A stretch of DNA of 64,000 bases from Corallococcus sp. NCRR. Its GTDB lineage: Bacteria > Myxococcota > Myxococcia > Myxococcales > Myxococcaceae. The notes beneath the pieces were generated by a model that was given only the letters and a program-made list of their open reading frames with translations, ran no database searches and had not been told where the DNA came from. The translations under genes and the position numbers were made by a program. This document shows positions 14,708 through 23,183 of the stretch, piece by piece. Within the stretch, counting starts at the first letter, position 1. Each line of letters starts with the position of its first letter. Location: the NCBI RefSeq assembly GCF_026965535.1, contig NZ_CP114039.1:7006001-7070000 (forward strand), read 5' to 3'.

Positions 14708-17356
14708 TTAGCGGGAGCGGCCACCGCGAGGAGGCGGACGGCCTGCCCCTCCCCGAGGCGCCTTGCTGCTCCAGCTCGGCTCGGAGGCGCGCGTCTTGCG
14801 CTCCTTGAAGTCCTGGTAGCCGCCGCCCTCGCTCGGGGGGCCCTTCTTCACGCCCGCGCGGACGATGCGCTCGCCGGACGCGCTGGACGAGGCTCCACCG
14901 CCGCCGCGAGACCGGCTGCCGGAGTCCTCGCCACGGGGCTTCCGCTCGGGACGGCCGGCGGACTCGCCGCGCGGCTTCCATTCACGGCGCTCCGGACGGT
15001 CGCCACCCGCACCGGCGGGCTTGCCGAAGCGGGTACCCCCGCGCGCCCCGCCCTCGGAGCGGCCGGCACCGGCGGGCTTGCCGAAGCGGCCACCGCCACG
15101 AGCCCCACCCTCTTCGCCACCGAAGCGGCTGCCACCCGCCGGCTTGCTGAAGCGGCCGCGAGGAGCACCACCCTCGTCACCGCCACGGCCCGCGCCGGCC
15201 GGCTTGCCGAAGCGGCCACCGCCGCGCGACGCGCCGCCCTCTGCACCGAAACGGCCCGCGGGCTTGCCGAAGCGACCGCCGCCGCGAGGCGCGCCGCCCT
15301 CGTCACCGAAGCGGCCCGCGGGCTTGCCGAAGCGACCACCGCCGCGAGGCGCACCGCCCTCGTCACCGAAGCGGCCCGCGGGCTTGCCGAAGCGACCACC
15401 GCCGCGCGACGCGCCACCCTCGGCACCGAAACGGCTGCCACCGCGCGGAGCGCCTTCGTCACCGCCACGGCTCGCCGGCTTTCCGAACCGGCCGCCACCG
15501 CGAGGGGCACCGCCCTCTTCACCGCCGAAGCGGCTCGAAGGCTTGCCGAAGCGGTCACCGCCACGCGATGCACCACCCTCGGCGCCAGCACGGGCCGGCC
15601 TGCCGAAGCCGCTGCGCGGAGCCTCATCACCACCGCGGCCAGCCCGGGCCGGCTTGCCGAAGCGGCCCGCGCCACCCTCGTCACCGCCACGACCCGCACC
15701 GGCGGGCTTGCCGAAGCGGCCTCCACCGCGAGGAGCGCCGCCCTCTTCACCGCCGAAGCGGCCGGCGGACTCGCCGCGCGGCTTCCATTCACGGCGCTCC
15801 GGACGGTCACCGCCCGCGCCCGCAGGCTTGCCGAAACGGCCACCGCCGCGAGGCGCGCCACCTTCGTCACCGCCACGGCCCGCCGGCTTTCCGAACCGGC
15901 CGCCGCCGCGAGGCGCGCCGCCTTCGTCACCGAAACGGCCGGCGGGCTTGCCGAAGCGACCACCGCCGCGAGGAGCATCCCCCTCGGAACCCGCACGGGC
16001 CGGCTTGCCGAAGCGGCCCGCGCCACCCTCGGAACGACCCGCACCGGCCGGCTTGCCGAACCGGCTGCCACCGCGCGACGCACCACCCTCGGCGCCGAAG
16101 CGACCACCGCCACGGGACGCACCACCCTCGGCGCCGAACCGGCTACCGCCGCGCGACGCACCACCCTCGGAACGACCGGCACCGGCCGGCTTGCCGAACC
16201 GCGCGGCGCCACGGGGAGCACGCTCACCCTCGGGCTTGGCGGAGCGGCCCGCGCCTCGCGCGGCCTTGCCGTAGGTGGCTCCCTCGGCGGCGTCCGACTC
16301 CACCTCATCACCTTCGTCGTCGAACGTCGGCACGTCATCCAGATCCGCGCCGTCATCCGCGGCCAGCGTCGCACCACGCTTCGCGAACTTCGGGGGACGC
16401 GTGCCTCCGTCCTGCACGCCCTTCCACTCCTTGCGCTCCGGACGCGCCTCGCGGGTCTTGGGCCCCGTCGCGGGAGCCTTCTTCGCCGCGCGCTCCGTCT
16501 TGCGCGGCGCCACCGGCGCGTCGTCGTCCATCGACAGCTCCATGTCGTCGTCATCCGCCCCGCCGAAGCCCGGCGCCGAACGTCCGTGACGGCGCGGCGG
16601 CAGCTTCAGGTCCGAGGCATTCGGCTGCGCACGGCCCTCCGCAACCTCCGTGAGCTGCATCACTTCCGCGGTCTTCAGCTTCCGCAGCTCACCGGGGCGC
16701 AGGCCCTCCACGCCGATGCCCGCGTAGTTCGGGCGGAACAGGCGCACCACCGGGTGCCCCACCGCCGCGCACAGGCGCTTGATGAGGTGCGGACGGCCTT
16801 CCGCCACGACGATCTTCAGCCAGGTGTTGCGCTCGGCCTTCTCGAAGATGTCCACGGACACCGGGGTGGCCATGCCGTCTTCCAGCCGCACGCCTCCGCG
16901 CAGCTTCTCCAGCGTGGGCATGTCCGGCACGCCCTTCACCTTCGCCAGGTACGTGCGAGGCACCTGGAAGCTCGGGTGCGTGAGCTTGTGCGCCAGCGCG
17001 CCGTCATCCGTGAAGAGCAGCGCCCCTTCGGCGTCGTAGTCCAGACGTCCCACGGGGAACAGGCGGCGGCCCGTCTCCTCCACGTAGCTGGCCACCGTGG
17101 GCCGGCCCTGCGGATCCGACAGCGTCGTCACGACGCCCACGGGCTTGTACAGCAGGTAGTAGGACGACTCTTCCGGCGGCGTGACGAGCTTCCCATCGAC
17201 GGTCACCAGGTCCACTCCGGGCTCCACCCGGCTGCCCAGCTCCGTCACCGTCTCGTTGTTCACTCCGACGCGACCGGAGGTGATGAGTTCTTCCGCGTGC
17301 CGGCGCGAAGCCACTCCCGCGCGAGCCAGGTACTTCTGCAAACGTTCCGCCGCCAT
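14708..17356 (-). CDS. RsuA/RluB-family 23S/16S rRNA pseudouridine synthase with giant RG-rich tail
   Basis: 882 aa. Residues 4-45 form an S4 RNA-binding domain (RLQKYLARAGVASRRHAEE). The catalytic domain runs to about 245, with the family's GRLDYDAEG motif (catalytic Asp106) and KPVGVVTT upstream. RluB-type enzymes isomerise a uridine in 23S rRNA. Beyond 245 come acidic patches (267-278, 334-358) and then about 480 residues of near-tandem repeats built on RFGKPAG and EGGAxRGG. Normal family length is 240-350 aa, so the tail more than doubles the protein. It follows scpB by 30 bp, the common trpS-scpAB-rluB arrangement. The enzymatic core looks intact. Confidence 0.9.
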   Translation of the reverse strand: MAAERLQKYLARAGVASRRHAEELITSGRVGVNNETVTELGSRVEPGVDLVTVDGKLVTPPEESSYYLLYKPVGVVTTLSDPQGRPTVASYVEETGRRLFPVGRLDYDAEGALLFTDDGALAHKLTHPSFQVPRTYLAKVKGVPDMPTLEKLRGGVRLEDGMATPVSVDIFEKAERNTWLKIVVAEGRPHLIKRLCAAVGHPVVRLFRPNYAGIGVEGLRPGELRKLKTAEVMQLTEVAEGRAQPNASDLKLPPRRHGRSAPGFGGADDDDMELSMDDDAPVAPRKTERAAKKAPATGPKTREARPERKEWKGVQDGGTRPPKFAKRGATLAADDGADLDDVPTFDDEGDEVESDAAEGATYGKAARGAGRSAKPEGERAPRGAARFGKPAGAGRSEGGASRGGSRFGAEGGASRGGGRFGAEGGASRGGSRFGKPAGAGRSEGGAGRFGKPARAGSEGDAPRGGGRFGKPAGRFGDEGGAPRGGGRFGKPAGRGGDEGGAPRGGGRFGKPAGAGGDRPERREWKPRGESAGRFGGEEGGAPRGGGRFGKPAGAGRGGDEGGAGRFGKPARAGRGGDEAPRSGFGRPARAGAEGGASRGGDRFGKPSSRFGGEEGGAPRGGGRFGKPASRGGDEGAPRGGSRFGAEGGASRGGGRFGKPAGRFGDEGGAPRGGGRFGKPAGRFGDEGGAPRGGGRFGKPAGRFGAEGGASRGGGRFGKPAGAGRGGDEGGAPRGRFSKPAGGSRFGGEEGGARGGGRFGKPAGAGRSEGGARGGTRFGKPAGAGGDRPERREWKPRGESAGRPERKPRGEDSGSRSRGGGGASSSASGERIVRAGVKKGPPSEGGGYQDFKERKTRASEPSWSSKAPRGGAGRPPPRGGRSR
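14820..16261. repeat. tandem imperfect repeats encoding an RG/FGKPAG low-complexity tail
   Basis: The DNA is made of repeated blocks of roughly 45-60 bp containing GGCTTGCCGAAGCG (plus strand) alternating with CCACCGCCGCGAGG-type units, across about 1.4 kb. On the coding (minus) strand they translate as RFGKPAG followed by xxGGxxEGGAPRGGG. Because the unit length is a multiple of three, long open frames also appear on the opposite strand; these are artefacts. The block boundaries are approximate. Copy number is likely to vary between strains. Confidence 0.9.
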
Positions 17357-17386
17357 TCCGTGCCTTCTTCCAGTTGTTGCCGCCCA

Positions 17387-18388
17387 TCACTCGGGCTTGG
17401 GCCCCTCGCTATCACCCTTCTCGGGCGAAGGGGGGCTTTCCAGGATGCTGGCGCTGACCTTCTGGCTCCGCTCCGCGGCGGCCATGGCCTCCTCCAGCTC
17501 CTCCAGGGCGGCCTCGCTGGCCGCCTCGTTCTTCTCCATCCGCTTCGTGAAGTTCGGGTCCGACAGCGCCGCCACCGTCCCCTCCGCCTTCGGAGCCGGG
17601 GGCGCCGCCTCCTTCTCCACGATTTCCCGGTGCTCCTGGGTCAATTCATGGAATTCACGGAGCGTGGGCAGCGCGGAGAGGTCCTTCAGCGCGAAGAACT
17701 CCAGGAACTCGCGCGTGGTTCCATAAAGGATGGGGCGGCCGACTTCTTCCCGCTTCCCCAGGATTTTCACCAGCTTGCGGTCCATCAGCGCCTTGAGCAC
17801 CGCGCCGCAGTCCACGCCGCGGATGTCCTCCAGCTCCGGGCGGGTGACGGGCTGCCGGTACGCGATGATGGCCAGCGTCTCCACGGCCGCGCGGGTGAGC
17901 CGCTGCGGCTTCACCCGGAGGTAGCGCCGGACATACTCCGCCGAGTGGGGGTCCGTGCGGAACTGCCACCCGCCCGCCACCTCGTAGAGGACGACGCCGC
18001 TGATGCCCTCGCGGTGGATGCCGGAGAGCTGATCCAACGCCTGGAGGATGGGCTCCCGGGGGATGCCGGTGGCCTGGTAGAGCTCGTCCACGTTCAGGGG
18101 GCGCTCGGCGACGAAGAGCACGCTCTCCAGCACCGTGCGGATGCGGTCCGGGGAGAGGTTGCGGCTCTTGGCGACCAGCTTCTCGAAAGAGGACTGGAGG
18201 TCCGGGACGTTGTCGTCTTCGTCCGAGCCCTCCTCGATGGCGGCAGCCTCCACCCCGTCCAGCTCCGCGTCGTCGGGGCCGGGGCCGGTGACGGATGCGA
18301 TCTCCTCCTCGGAGAACTGTCCGGGGCCGCCGGGCGTGCCGGGGGCGGGCGTCTCGTCACCGTCGTCGGGACCGTTACCGGTAGTCAC
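17387..18388 (-). CDS. scpB: ScpB, condensin (SMC-ScpAB) subunit
   Basis: 333 aa. Residues about 70-250 hold the two winged-helix domains of ScpB: IRTVLESVLFVAERPLNVDEL, RAAVETLAIIAYRQPVTRPE (family signature) and GRPILYGTTREFLEFF. An acidic N-terminal extension (about 65 residues) and a Glu/Ala-rich C-terminal tail make it longer than the usual 180-200 aa. ScpB dimers bind ScpA to regulate the SMC ring in chromosome segregation. Its start overlaps the scpA end by 14 bp. Confidence 0.95.
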   Translation of the reverse strand: MTTGNGPDDGDETPAPGTPGGPGQFSEEEIASVTGPGPDDAELDGVEAAAIEEGSDEDDNVPDLQSSFEKLVAKSRNLSPDRIRTVLESVLFVAERPLNVDELYQATGIPREPILQALDQLSGIHREGISGVVLYEVAGGWQFRTDPHSAEYVRRYLRVKPQRLTRAAVETLAIIAYRQPVTRPELEDIRGVDCGAVLKALMDRKLVKILGKREEVGRPILYGTTREFLEFFALKDLSALPTLREFHELTQEHREIVEKEAAPPAPKAEGTVAALSDPNFTKRMEKNEAASEAALEELEEAMAAAERSQKVSASILESPPSPEKGDSEGPKPE

Positions 18389-19250
18389 TCTCGTCGACCT
18401 CCGTGGGGATGAGCTTCTCCAGCGCGTCCCCGTTGGGCGTCACCTGGATGGGGCCCAGGGGCTCCTCCTGGAAGACCTTGATGAGGCGGCGCTTCACCAT
18501 CTCCAGCATGGCGATGAAGGTGATGACCACCTCCTGGCGCGTGGCCGCCTCCGTGAACAGCGCCTCGAACACCACCTGCCCGTCCTTCTTCACGCGCTCC
18601 GCCACCCGGAGGATGGCCTCGGACAGGCTGACGCGCTCCAGCACCACCTCGTGCTGCACCTTGGGCGTCAGCCGCTCGAGGACCCGGTCGAGCGCCTCCA
18701 CCAGCTTCAGGACGGAAATCTCCTGGAGCCCCACCTCGTCCTCGGGGATGGGGACCGCCTCCACGGGCACCTTCCGGGCGAACACGTCCCGGTCCAGGAT
18801 GTCCTGCATGGCCAGGTGCTCCGCGGCCTCCTTGTACTTCTGGTACTCCAGGAGCCTGCGCACCAGCTCCGCGCGAGGGTCCTGCGCCTCCTCCACCGCC
18901 GCGAGCACGTCCGCCCCTTCCGGGACCTGGGCGGCGTCCTGCCGGGGCAGGAGCATGCGGCTCTTCAGGTGGGCGAGCGTGGAGGCCATCACCAGGAACT
19001 CGCCGGCGATGTCCAGGTTCAGCTCCCGCATCCGCTCCAGGTACTCGAGGTACTTGGCCGTGATCAGCGCCAGCGGGATGTCGAAGATGTCGACCCGGTG
19101 CTCCTTGATGAGATGGAGCAGCAGGTCCAGGGGACCCTCGAAGTTGGGCAGCGCCACCCGGAAGGCATCTCCGGGCGTGCGCGGCAATCCCTCCCCGTCG
19201 GGGTCCGGCGGGAGGTCGTCGGGCGGTGGGGGCTTGCGACCTTCGCTCAC
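18375..19250 (-). CDS. scpA: ScpA, condensin kleisin subunit
   Basis: 291 aa. It has the kleisin signatures: N-terminal FEGPLDLLLHLIKEHRVDI and IPLALITAKYLEYLERM, the DIAGEFLVMASTLAHLKSRM helix that contacts the SMC neck, and a C-terminal winged helix VVITFIAMLEMVKRRLIKV that binds the SMC head. ScpA bridges the SMC dimer with ScpB. The first 30 residues are Pro/Asp-rich and variable. It lies 138 bp downstream of trpS and overlaps scpB, so it is in the same transcription unit. Confidence 0.96.
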   Translation of the reverse strand: MSEGRKPPPPDDLPPDPDGEGLPRTPGDAFRVALPNFEGPLDLLLHLIKEHRVDIFDIPLALITAKYLEYLERMRELNLDIAGEFLVMASTLAHLKSRMLLPRQDAAQVPEGADVLAAVEEAQDPRAELVRRLLEYQKYKEAAEHLAMQDILDRDVFARKVPVEAVPIPEDEVGLQEISVLKLVEALDRVLERLTPKVQHEVVLERVSLSEAILRVAERVKKDGQVVFEALFTEAATRQEVVITFIAMLEMVKRRLIKVFQEEPLGPIQVTPNGDALEKLIPTEVDESDYR

Positions 19251-19388
19251 CGGCCGGCGTCCTTCTGGGGGGATGGGAACTTCGTCATGCGGAAGGGGCC
19301 GAAATTCCAGCCTTTACGAGCGCCGGAGGGACAGACCTCCTTAGCAATGCCTCCCAGGGGGGTCAAACATTTGAACAGGAACGGGCGT

Positions 19389-20402
19389 TCAGGGGATTCC
19401 CACGGCCCGTCTCACCTGGTCCATCAAACGGGTGGCTTCGGCCCGGGCGCGGTCGGCGCCGTCCTTGAGGATGCGCTCCAACTCACCCGGGTCGTTGAGC
19501 AGCTCCTGGCGGCGCTGGCGCGCGGGGCCGAAGGTGACGTGGAAGGCGTCCAGGAGCTTCTTCTTGAAGTCGCCGTAGCCCTTGCCGCCTGCCTTCCAGG
19601 ACGCGTCCACGTCGGAGAACTCACCGGGCGGGAGCATCAGCTTGAGCAGGTCATAGAGCGGCGCGTCCGTGGTGGGCTTGGGCGCGTCCACGGGCGTGGA
19701 GTCCGTCTTGATGGACATGATGCGCTTCTTGATGTCCTTCTCCTCGCCGAACAGCTCCAGCGTGTTGCCGTACGACTTGGACATCTTCTGTCCGTCGATG
19801 CCGGGCACCGTGGCGGCGTTCTCCTGCACGAAGGCGGCAGGGAGCTTGAGGATGCCGGGCGCGTGGCCCCGCTCCTTGCCTTCCGGATCCGCCGGGTCGT
19901 AGCCGGGGACGTACTGGGTGTTGAACTTCACGGCCCAGTCGCGCGCGAACTCGATGTGTTGGATCTGGTCCTTGCCCACCGGGACCTGATCCGCGCTGTA
20001 GAGCAGGATGTCCGCGGACATCAGGACGGGGTACGCGTAGAGGCCGAAGTCCGCGCTGATGCCCTTGGCGACCTTGTCCTTGTAGCTGTGGGCGCGCTCC
20101 AGGTGGGCCTGGGGCACCACGGTGCCGAGGATCCAGTTGAGCTCTAGGACCTCCTTCACGTCGCTCTGGCGGAAGAGGACGGCCTTCTTCGGATCCAGGC
20201 CCAGCGACAGGTACGTGAGCGCCGCGTCGCGCGTCAGATCCAGCGCGAGCTTGGGATCCCTCACGGTGGTGAGCGCGTGGTAGTTGGCGATGAAGTAGTA
20301 GGCCTCGCCCTGGTCCTGGAGCTGCACGAACTGCCGCATCGCCCCGTAATAGTTGCCGATGTGCAGCCTTCCGGACGACTGGACGCCTGAGAGAATCCGC
20401 AT
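19389..20402 (-). CDS. trpS: tryptophanyl-tRNA synthetase
   Basis: 337 aa starting MRILSGVQSSGRLHIGNYYG at ATG 20402. A further upstream in-frame codon would add 20 unlikely residues. The class I signatures are intact: HIGN within SGRLHIGNYYGAM and KMSKS within GQKMSKSYGN. The enzyme charges tRNA-Trp with tryptophan in the cytoplasm. The length is normal. It is first in the trpS-scpA-scpB-rluB run and divergent from the DUF4388 gene, with 245 bp between the starts. Confidence 0.97.
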   Translation of the reverse strand: MRILSGVQSSGRLHIGNYYGAMRQFVQLQDQGEAYYFIANYHALTTVRDPKLALDLTRDAALTYLSLGLDPKKAVLFRQSDVKEVLELNWILGTVVPQAHLERAHSYKDKVAKGISADFGLYAYPVLMSADILLYSADQVPVGKDQIQHIEFARDWAVKFNTQYVPGYDPADPEGKERGHAPGILKLPAAFVQENAATVPGIDGQKMSKSYGNTLELFGEEKDIKKRIMSIKTDSTPVDAPKPTTDAPLYDLLKLMLPPGEFSDVDASWKAGGKGYGDFKKKLLDAFHVTFGPARQRRQELLNDPGELERILKDGADRARAEATRLMDQVRRAVGIP

Positions 20403-20647
20403 CGCGATTCGCGCTCCGAATGACGGGTGGAGGACACGGCTCGTTCGCACACCCGCCGTCACGCTGCAACCTTCCGTTGGGACAGGTGGGCCCTTTCAAT
20501 GCCTGACACTCGTGTGCCCGGCATTCCTGGAACATTTTGCCCTGGCAGGAAAAGTCCAGGAGTTTCAGGGAGTTGAGACGTCTCAAGTCTCCCAGATACC
20601 CTGGCGGCCGGCGCAGCACAGCGGACCGCCTTGGAGGGCGCCCACGG

Positions 20648-21835
20648 ATGGAAGCGTTCACAGGAAACCTGGCCAGCTACCGGCTCCAGTTGGTGTTGCC
20701 CCCGCTGTTCGCGACGCCTGGGGTGGAGGGGACGCTGCGGGTGGAGCGGGGCGCGGTGCGCCGGGAGTTCTACCTGCGGGACGGGCACCTGGTGGGGGTG
20801 GCCTCCACGGATCCGAGGGAGCACCTGGCGCAGGTGCTGGTGAACCTGCGCATCCTGGACGCGCCCCGCGCGGCGGCGGCGTTCGAGGCGTCGGAAGGGG
20901 CCAACCTGCCCTACGGCACGTTCCTGGTGCAGCGCTGCTTCGTGGAGCTGTCGCAGCTGACGGAGGCGATGGAGCACAAGGCGCGCGAGGCGCTGTTCGA
21001 CTGCTACGCCTGGGAGTCGGGCGAGGTGGAGTTCACGCCAGGGCTGCCGCTGTCCGGGCGGGCGGTGGGCCTGCGGCTGCCGTTGAGCACGCTGCACCGG
21101 GATGCGGTGGCGCGGGTGCAGGAGTGGGCGCAGTTCCGGGACATCTTCCCCCGCCTGGACACCACGTTCCGGGTGTTCCGCGAGTTCGCGGTGGAGACCT
21201 TCTCCGAGGAGGAGGACGTGCTCCTGGACCTGGCGGCCGGAGGCGCGACGCTGGGCGAATTGCTGGCGAGCGCGAGGGAGGCGCCCTTGTTCGCGGCGCG
21301 CTGGGTGCTGCACCTGTACCGGCGCGGAGCCCTGGCGCCGCACCGGTCGACGGGCCTCACGGTGGGCGAGTCCACGGAGTTCACGGAGCTGCTGGCGCTG
21401 GTGCGCGCGTTCCTGTCGTCGCGCAAGTACGACCTGGCGGTGGCGCTGGCGGCGCAGGTGCTGGAGCGAGGGCCGGTGCCGGAGGCGCACGCGCTGTACC
21501 GCGAGGCGGAGGTGGGGCTGACGCTGGCGTTGAGTGACGCGCTGTTCGCGTTGGACGGGAGGCTGGTGTTCGAGCCCATCCCCCGCCCTGCCCCGCCGGA
21601 CCTGACGGCGGACGACCTGTATCTCTATTCCAAGCTGAGGGGCAGCCGGAGCATCCGGCAGGCCCTGCGCACGGCGGCGATGGGAGAGCTGGCCGCGTCA
21701 CGCTCCGTGGATCGACTGAGGGCCGCGGGGTTGATCCGCGTGGCGCCGCTGGCGCCCGGTGCCCCGGAGCCCGGGCCCAGGCGCACGACGACGGATCCGT
21801 ATGGTTTGAATCTGGGGGACATGAGCGGAAACTGA
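20648..21835 (+). CDS. DUF4388 (PATAN-type) domain protein
   Basis: 395 aa from ATG at 20648 (MEAFTGNLASYRLQLVLPP). The start is chosen because the DUF4388 domain, with a GNLASYxLxxVLxxL beginning and a GTLRVERGAVRREFYLRDGHLVGV strand pair, begins here. Two such units are suggested (residues about 5-130 and 130-260). The C-terminal third is helical and may contain another winged-helix-like module (YSKLRGSRSIRQALRTA). The domain is common in myxobacterial signalling and gliding proteins, but the role of this member is unknown. It ends 4 bp before the RNA ligase gene, so the two form an operon. Confidence 0.75.
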   Translation: MEAFTGNLASYRLQLVLPPLFATPGVEGTLRVERGAVRREFYLRDGHLVGVASTDPREHLAQVLVNLRILDAPRAAAAFEASEGANLPYGTFLVQRCFVELSQLTEAMEHKAREALFDCYAWESGEVEFTPGLPLSGRAVGLRLPLSTLHRDAVARVQEWAQFRDIFPRLDTTFRVFREFAVETFSEEEDVLLDLAAGGATLGELLASAREAPLFAARWVLHLYRRGALAPHRSTGLTVGESTEFTELLALVRAFLSSRKYDLAVALAAQVLERGPVPEAHALYREAEVGLTLALSDALFALDGRLVFEPIPRPAPPDLTADDLYLYSKLRGSRSIRQALRTAAMGELAASRSVDRLRAAGLIRVAPLAPGAPEPGPRRTTTDPYGLNLGDMSGN

Positions 21836-21839
21836 GGGC

Positions 21840-22814
21840 ATGCGCTTCCGACCCTTCCTGAAGATGTCCTCCGCGGGCGATGCACGGGGGCAGGCCAGTC
21901 CTTCCGGGAGCTGGGTGGCACTGGAGAAGCTCCATGGCGCGCAGCTCGTCCTGGGCGTGCAGGACGGGGCGGTCCACTTTGGCAAGCGCAAGGCGTGGCT
22001 CGAGGAGGGGGATTCCTTCTTTGGATGGCAGCTCTTGCGCCTGTCCTTGAGCAACGCGGCCCTGGAGGCGGTCCGGGCGCTGGGGCTCACCGACGCGCGC
22101 GTGTACCTCTACGGTGAGCTGCTGGGAGGCCGCTATCCCCACCCGGAGGTCCCCGCCGTGCCTGGAATGATGCCGGTCCAGACGGGCATCTGGTACGCGC
22201 CGGGCCTTCACTGGGTGCTGTTCGATATCCTCGTGGCCCGGTCAGACGAGGAAGAGGGAGTGATGCTCTCGCATCGCGACGTGGAGACGGCCGCGAAGGC
22301 CGCCGGGGTGCTCGCGCCTCCCCTCGTGGCGCGAGGAACCCGGGCGCAGATGGAAGCCGCGCCCACGCGAGCGCTGACCCGGCTCCCGGCGATGCTGGGC
22401 CTGCCCCCGCTGGCGGACAATTGGGCGGAAGGGCTCGTCATCAAGAGCGAGCAGCCCGCGGCACCGGGGCAGCGCGTCGCCTTCAAGCGGAAGATCGAGG
22501 AGTTCAACGAGGCCCGCTTCGACGAGAGCACGGCCTGGGATGCCCACCAGCGGCTGTCCCTCACCGAGTTGCAGGACTGGTCGTCGCGTCTGGTGAATCC
22601 CGCGCGGATCGCCAGCGCCCTCTCGAAATGCGGGCGCGACGATGAAGAGGCCGTGGTGAGCGAGGTGGAGCTGGATGTCCGGGTGGACCTGGAGCTGGCC
22701 TTCCCTACCGCGTGTCAGTCATTGGATTCGGTGAGCGAGGAACGTCTGGCCACGCACGTTCGTGACCTTGCCCGGCCGCTCATCCGGGAGGCCTTGGACG
22801 CCGCCAGGAGCTGA
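21840..22814 (+). CDS. Rnl2-like RNA ligase
   Basis: 324 aa. The nucleotidyltransferase motifs are visible: motif I EKLHG (Lys30 as the adenylated lysine), motif III-like VYLYGELLGG, motif IV EGLVIKS and motif V AFKRKIEEFNE. EKxHG rather than KxDG is typical of T4 Rnl2-type RNA ligases, which seal nicks in double-stranded RNA. The family acts in RNA repair or editing. It lies 4 bp downstream of the DUF4388 gene and ends 6 bp from the converging DUF2019 gene. Which RNA it repairs is unknown; tRNA repair after nuclease attack is a plausible inference given the neighbouring toxin. Confidence 0.8.
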   Translation: MRFRPFLKMSSAGDARGQASPSGSWVALEKLHGAQLVLGVQDGAVHFGKRKAWLEEGDSFFGWQLLRLSLSNAALEAVRALGLTDARVYLYGELLGGRYPHPEVPAVPGMMPVQTGIWYAPGLHWVLFDILVARSDEEEGVMLSHRDVETAAKAAGVLAPPLVARGTRAQMEAAPTRALTRLPAMLGLPPLADNWAEGLVIKSEQPAAPGQRVAFKRKIEEFNEARFDESTAWDAHQRLSLTELQDWSSRLVNPARIASALSKCGRDDEEAVVSEVELDVRVDLELAFPTACQSLDSVSEERLATHVRDLARPLIREALDAARS

Positions 22815-22820
22815 AGCTGA

Positions 22821-23183
22821 TCAAGGGAACTTGAGCGTGCCCTCACGCCAGGCCTTGAGGACGTAATGCGCAGCGAGCCCATTGCGCCCCGGACGCTTCT
22901 CGATCCAGAGCAGTACCGGCTCACCGAACTCGGGCGCAAACTCCATGGCATGAGCCGCGACGTTGGTTCGGACGGTTTCGTCCTCGTTCTGGAGAAGGGC
23001 GAGGAGATGGGATGTAGCGCCACGGCTTCGAAGCTCTCTATAGGCTGCGGAGATTTTGTCGGCGGCGCGATTTGCGGACCGAGAGTCCGCAGCCTCCAGC
23101 GATTGGCCATATGCGATGGACGCCTCCGCGTACCACTGGACGAGATCTTCGATGCTGGCCTTTTGAAATTTCCGGGTGCTCAA
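22821..23183 (-). CDS. DUF2019 immunity protein for the upstream SitA-like toxin
   Basis: 120 aa from TTG at 23183, which overlaps the toxin stop as TTGA. A longer frame from 23258 would overlap the toxin end and adds sequence unlike DUF2019 proteins. The sequence EDLVQWYAEASIAYGQSLE, ANRAADKISAAYRELRSRG and the ending EGTLKFP match the DUF2019 family, an alpha-helical family linked to polymorphic toxin immunity in myxobacteria. Translational coupling to the toxin is expected. Compare the orphan relative at 58390-58752. Confidence 0.75.
   Translation of the reverse strand: MSTRKFQKASIEDLVQWYAEASIAYGQSLEAADSRSANRAADKISAAYRELRSRGATSHLLALLQNEDETVRTNVAAHAMEFAPEFGEPVLLWIEKRPGRNGLAAHYVLKAWREGTLKFP

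Noticed and set aside
12105-14711. Plus-strand frame of about 870 codons over the HEAT-repeat gene
   Set aside because: Antisense artefact of GC-rich codon use; the minus strand has a lipobox and regular HEAT repeats.
14865-16274. Plus-strand Pro/Arg-rich frame in the repeat region
   Set aside because: Mirror image of the RG-rich repeats, with no ribosome site or domain.
14702-18412. Very long plus-strand reading frame (about 1,240 codons) opposite the rlu and scpB genes
   Set aside because: It is a product of high GC and tandem repeats in the antisense strand. The minus strand carries clear pseudouridine synthase and ScpB motifs, and the plus frame shows only Ala/Arg/Thr-rich sequence.
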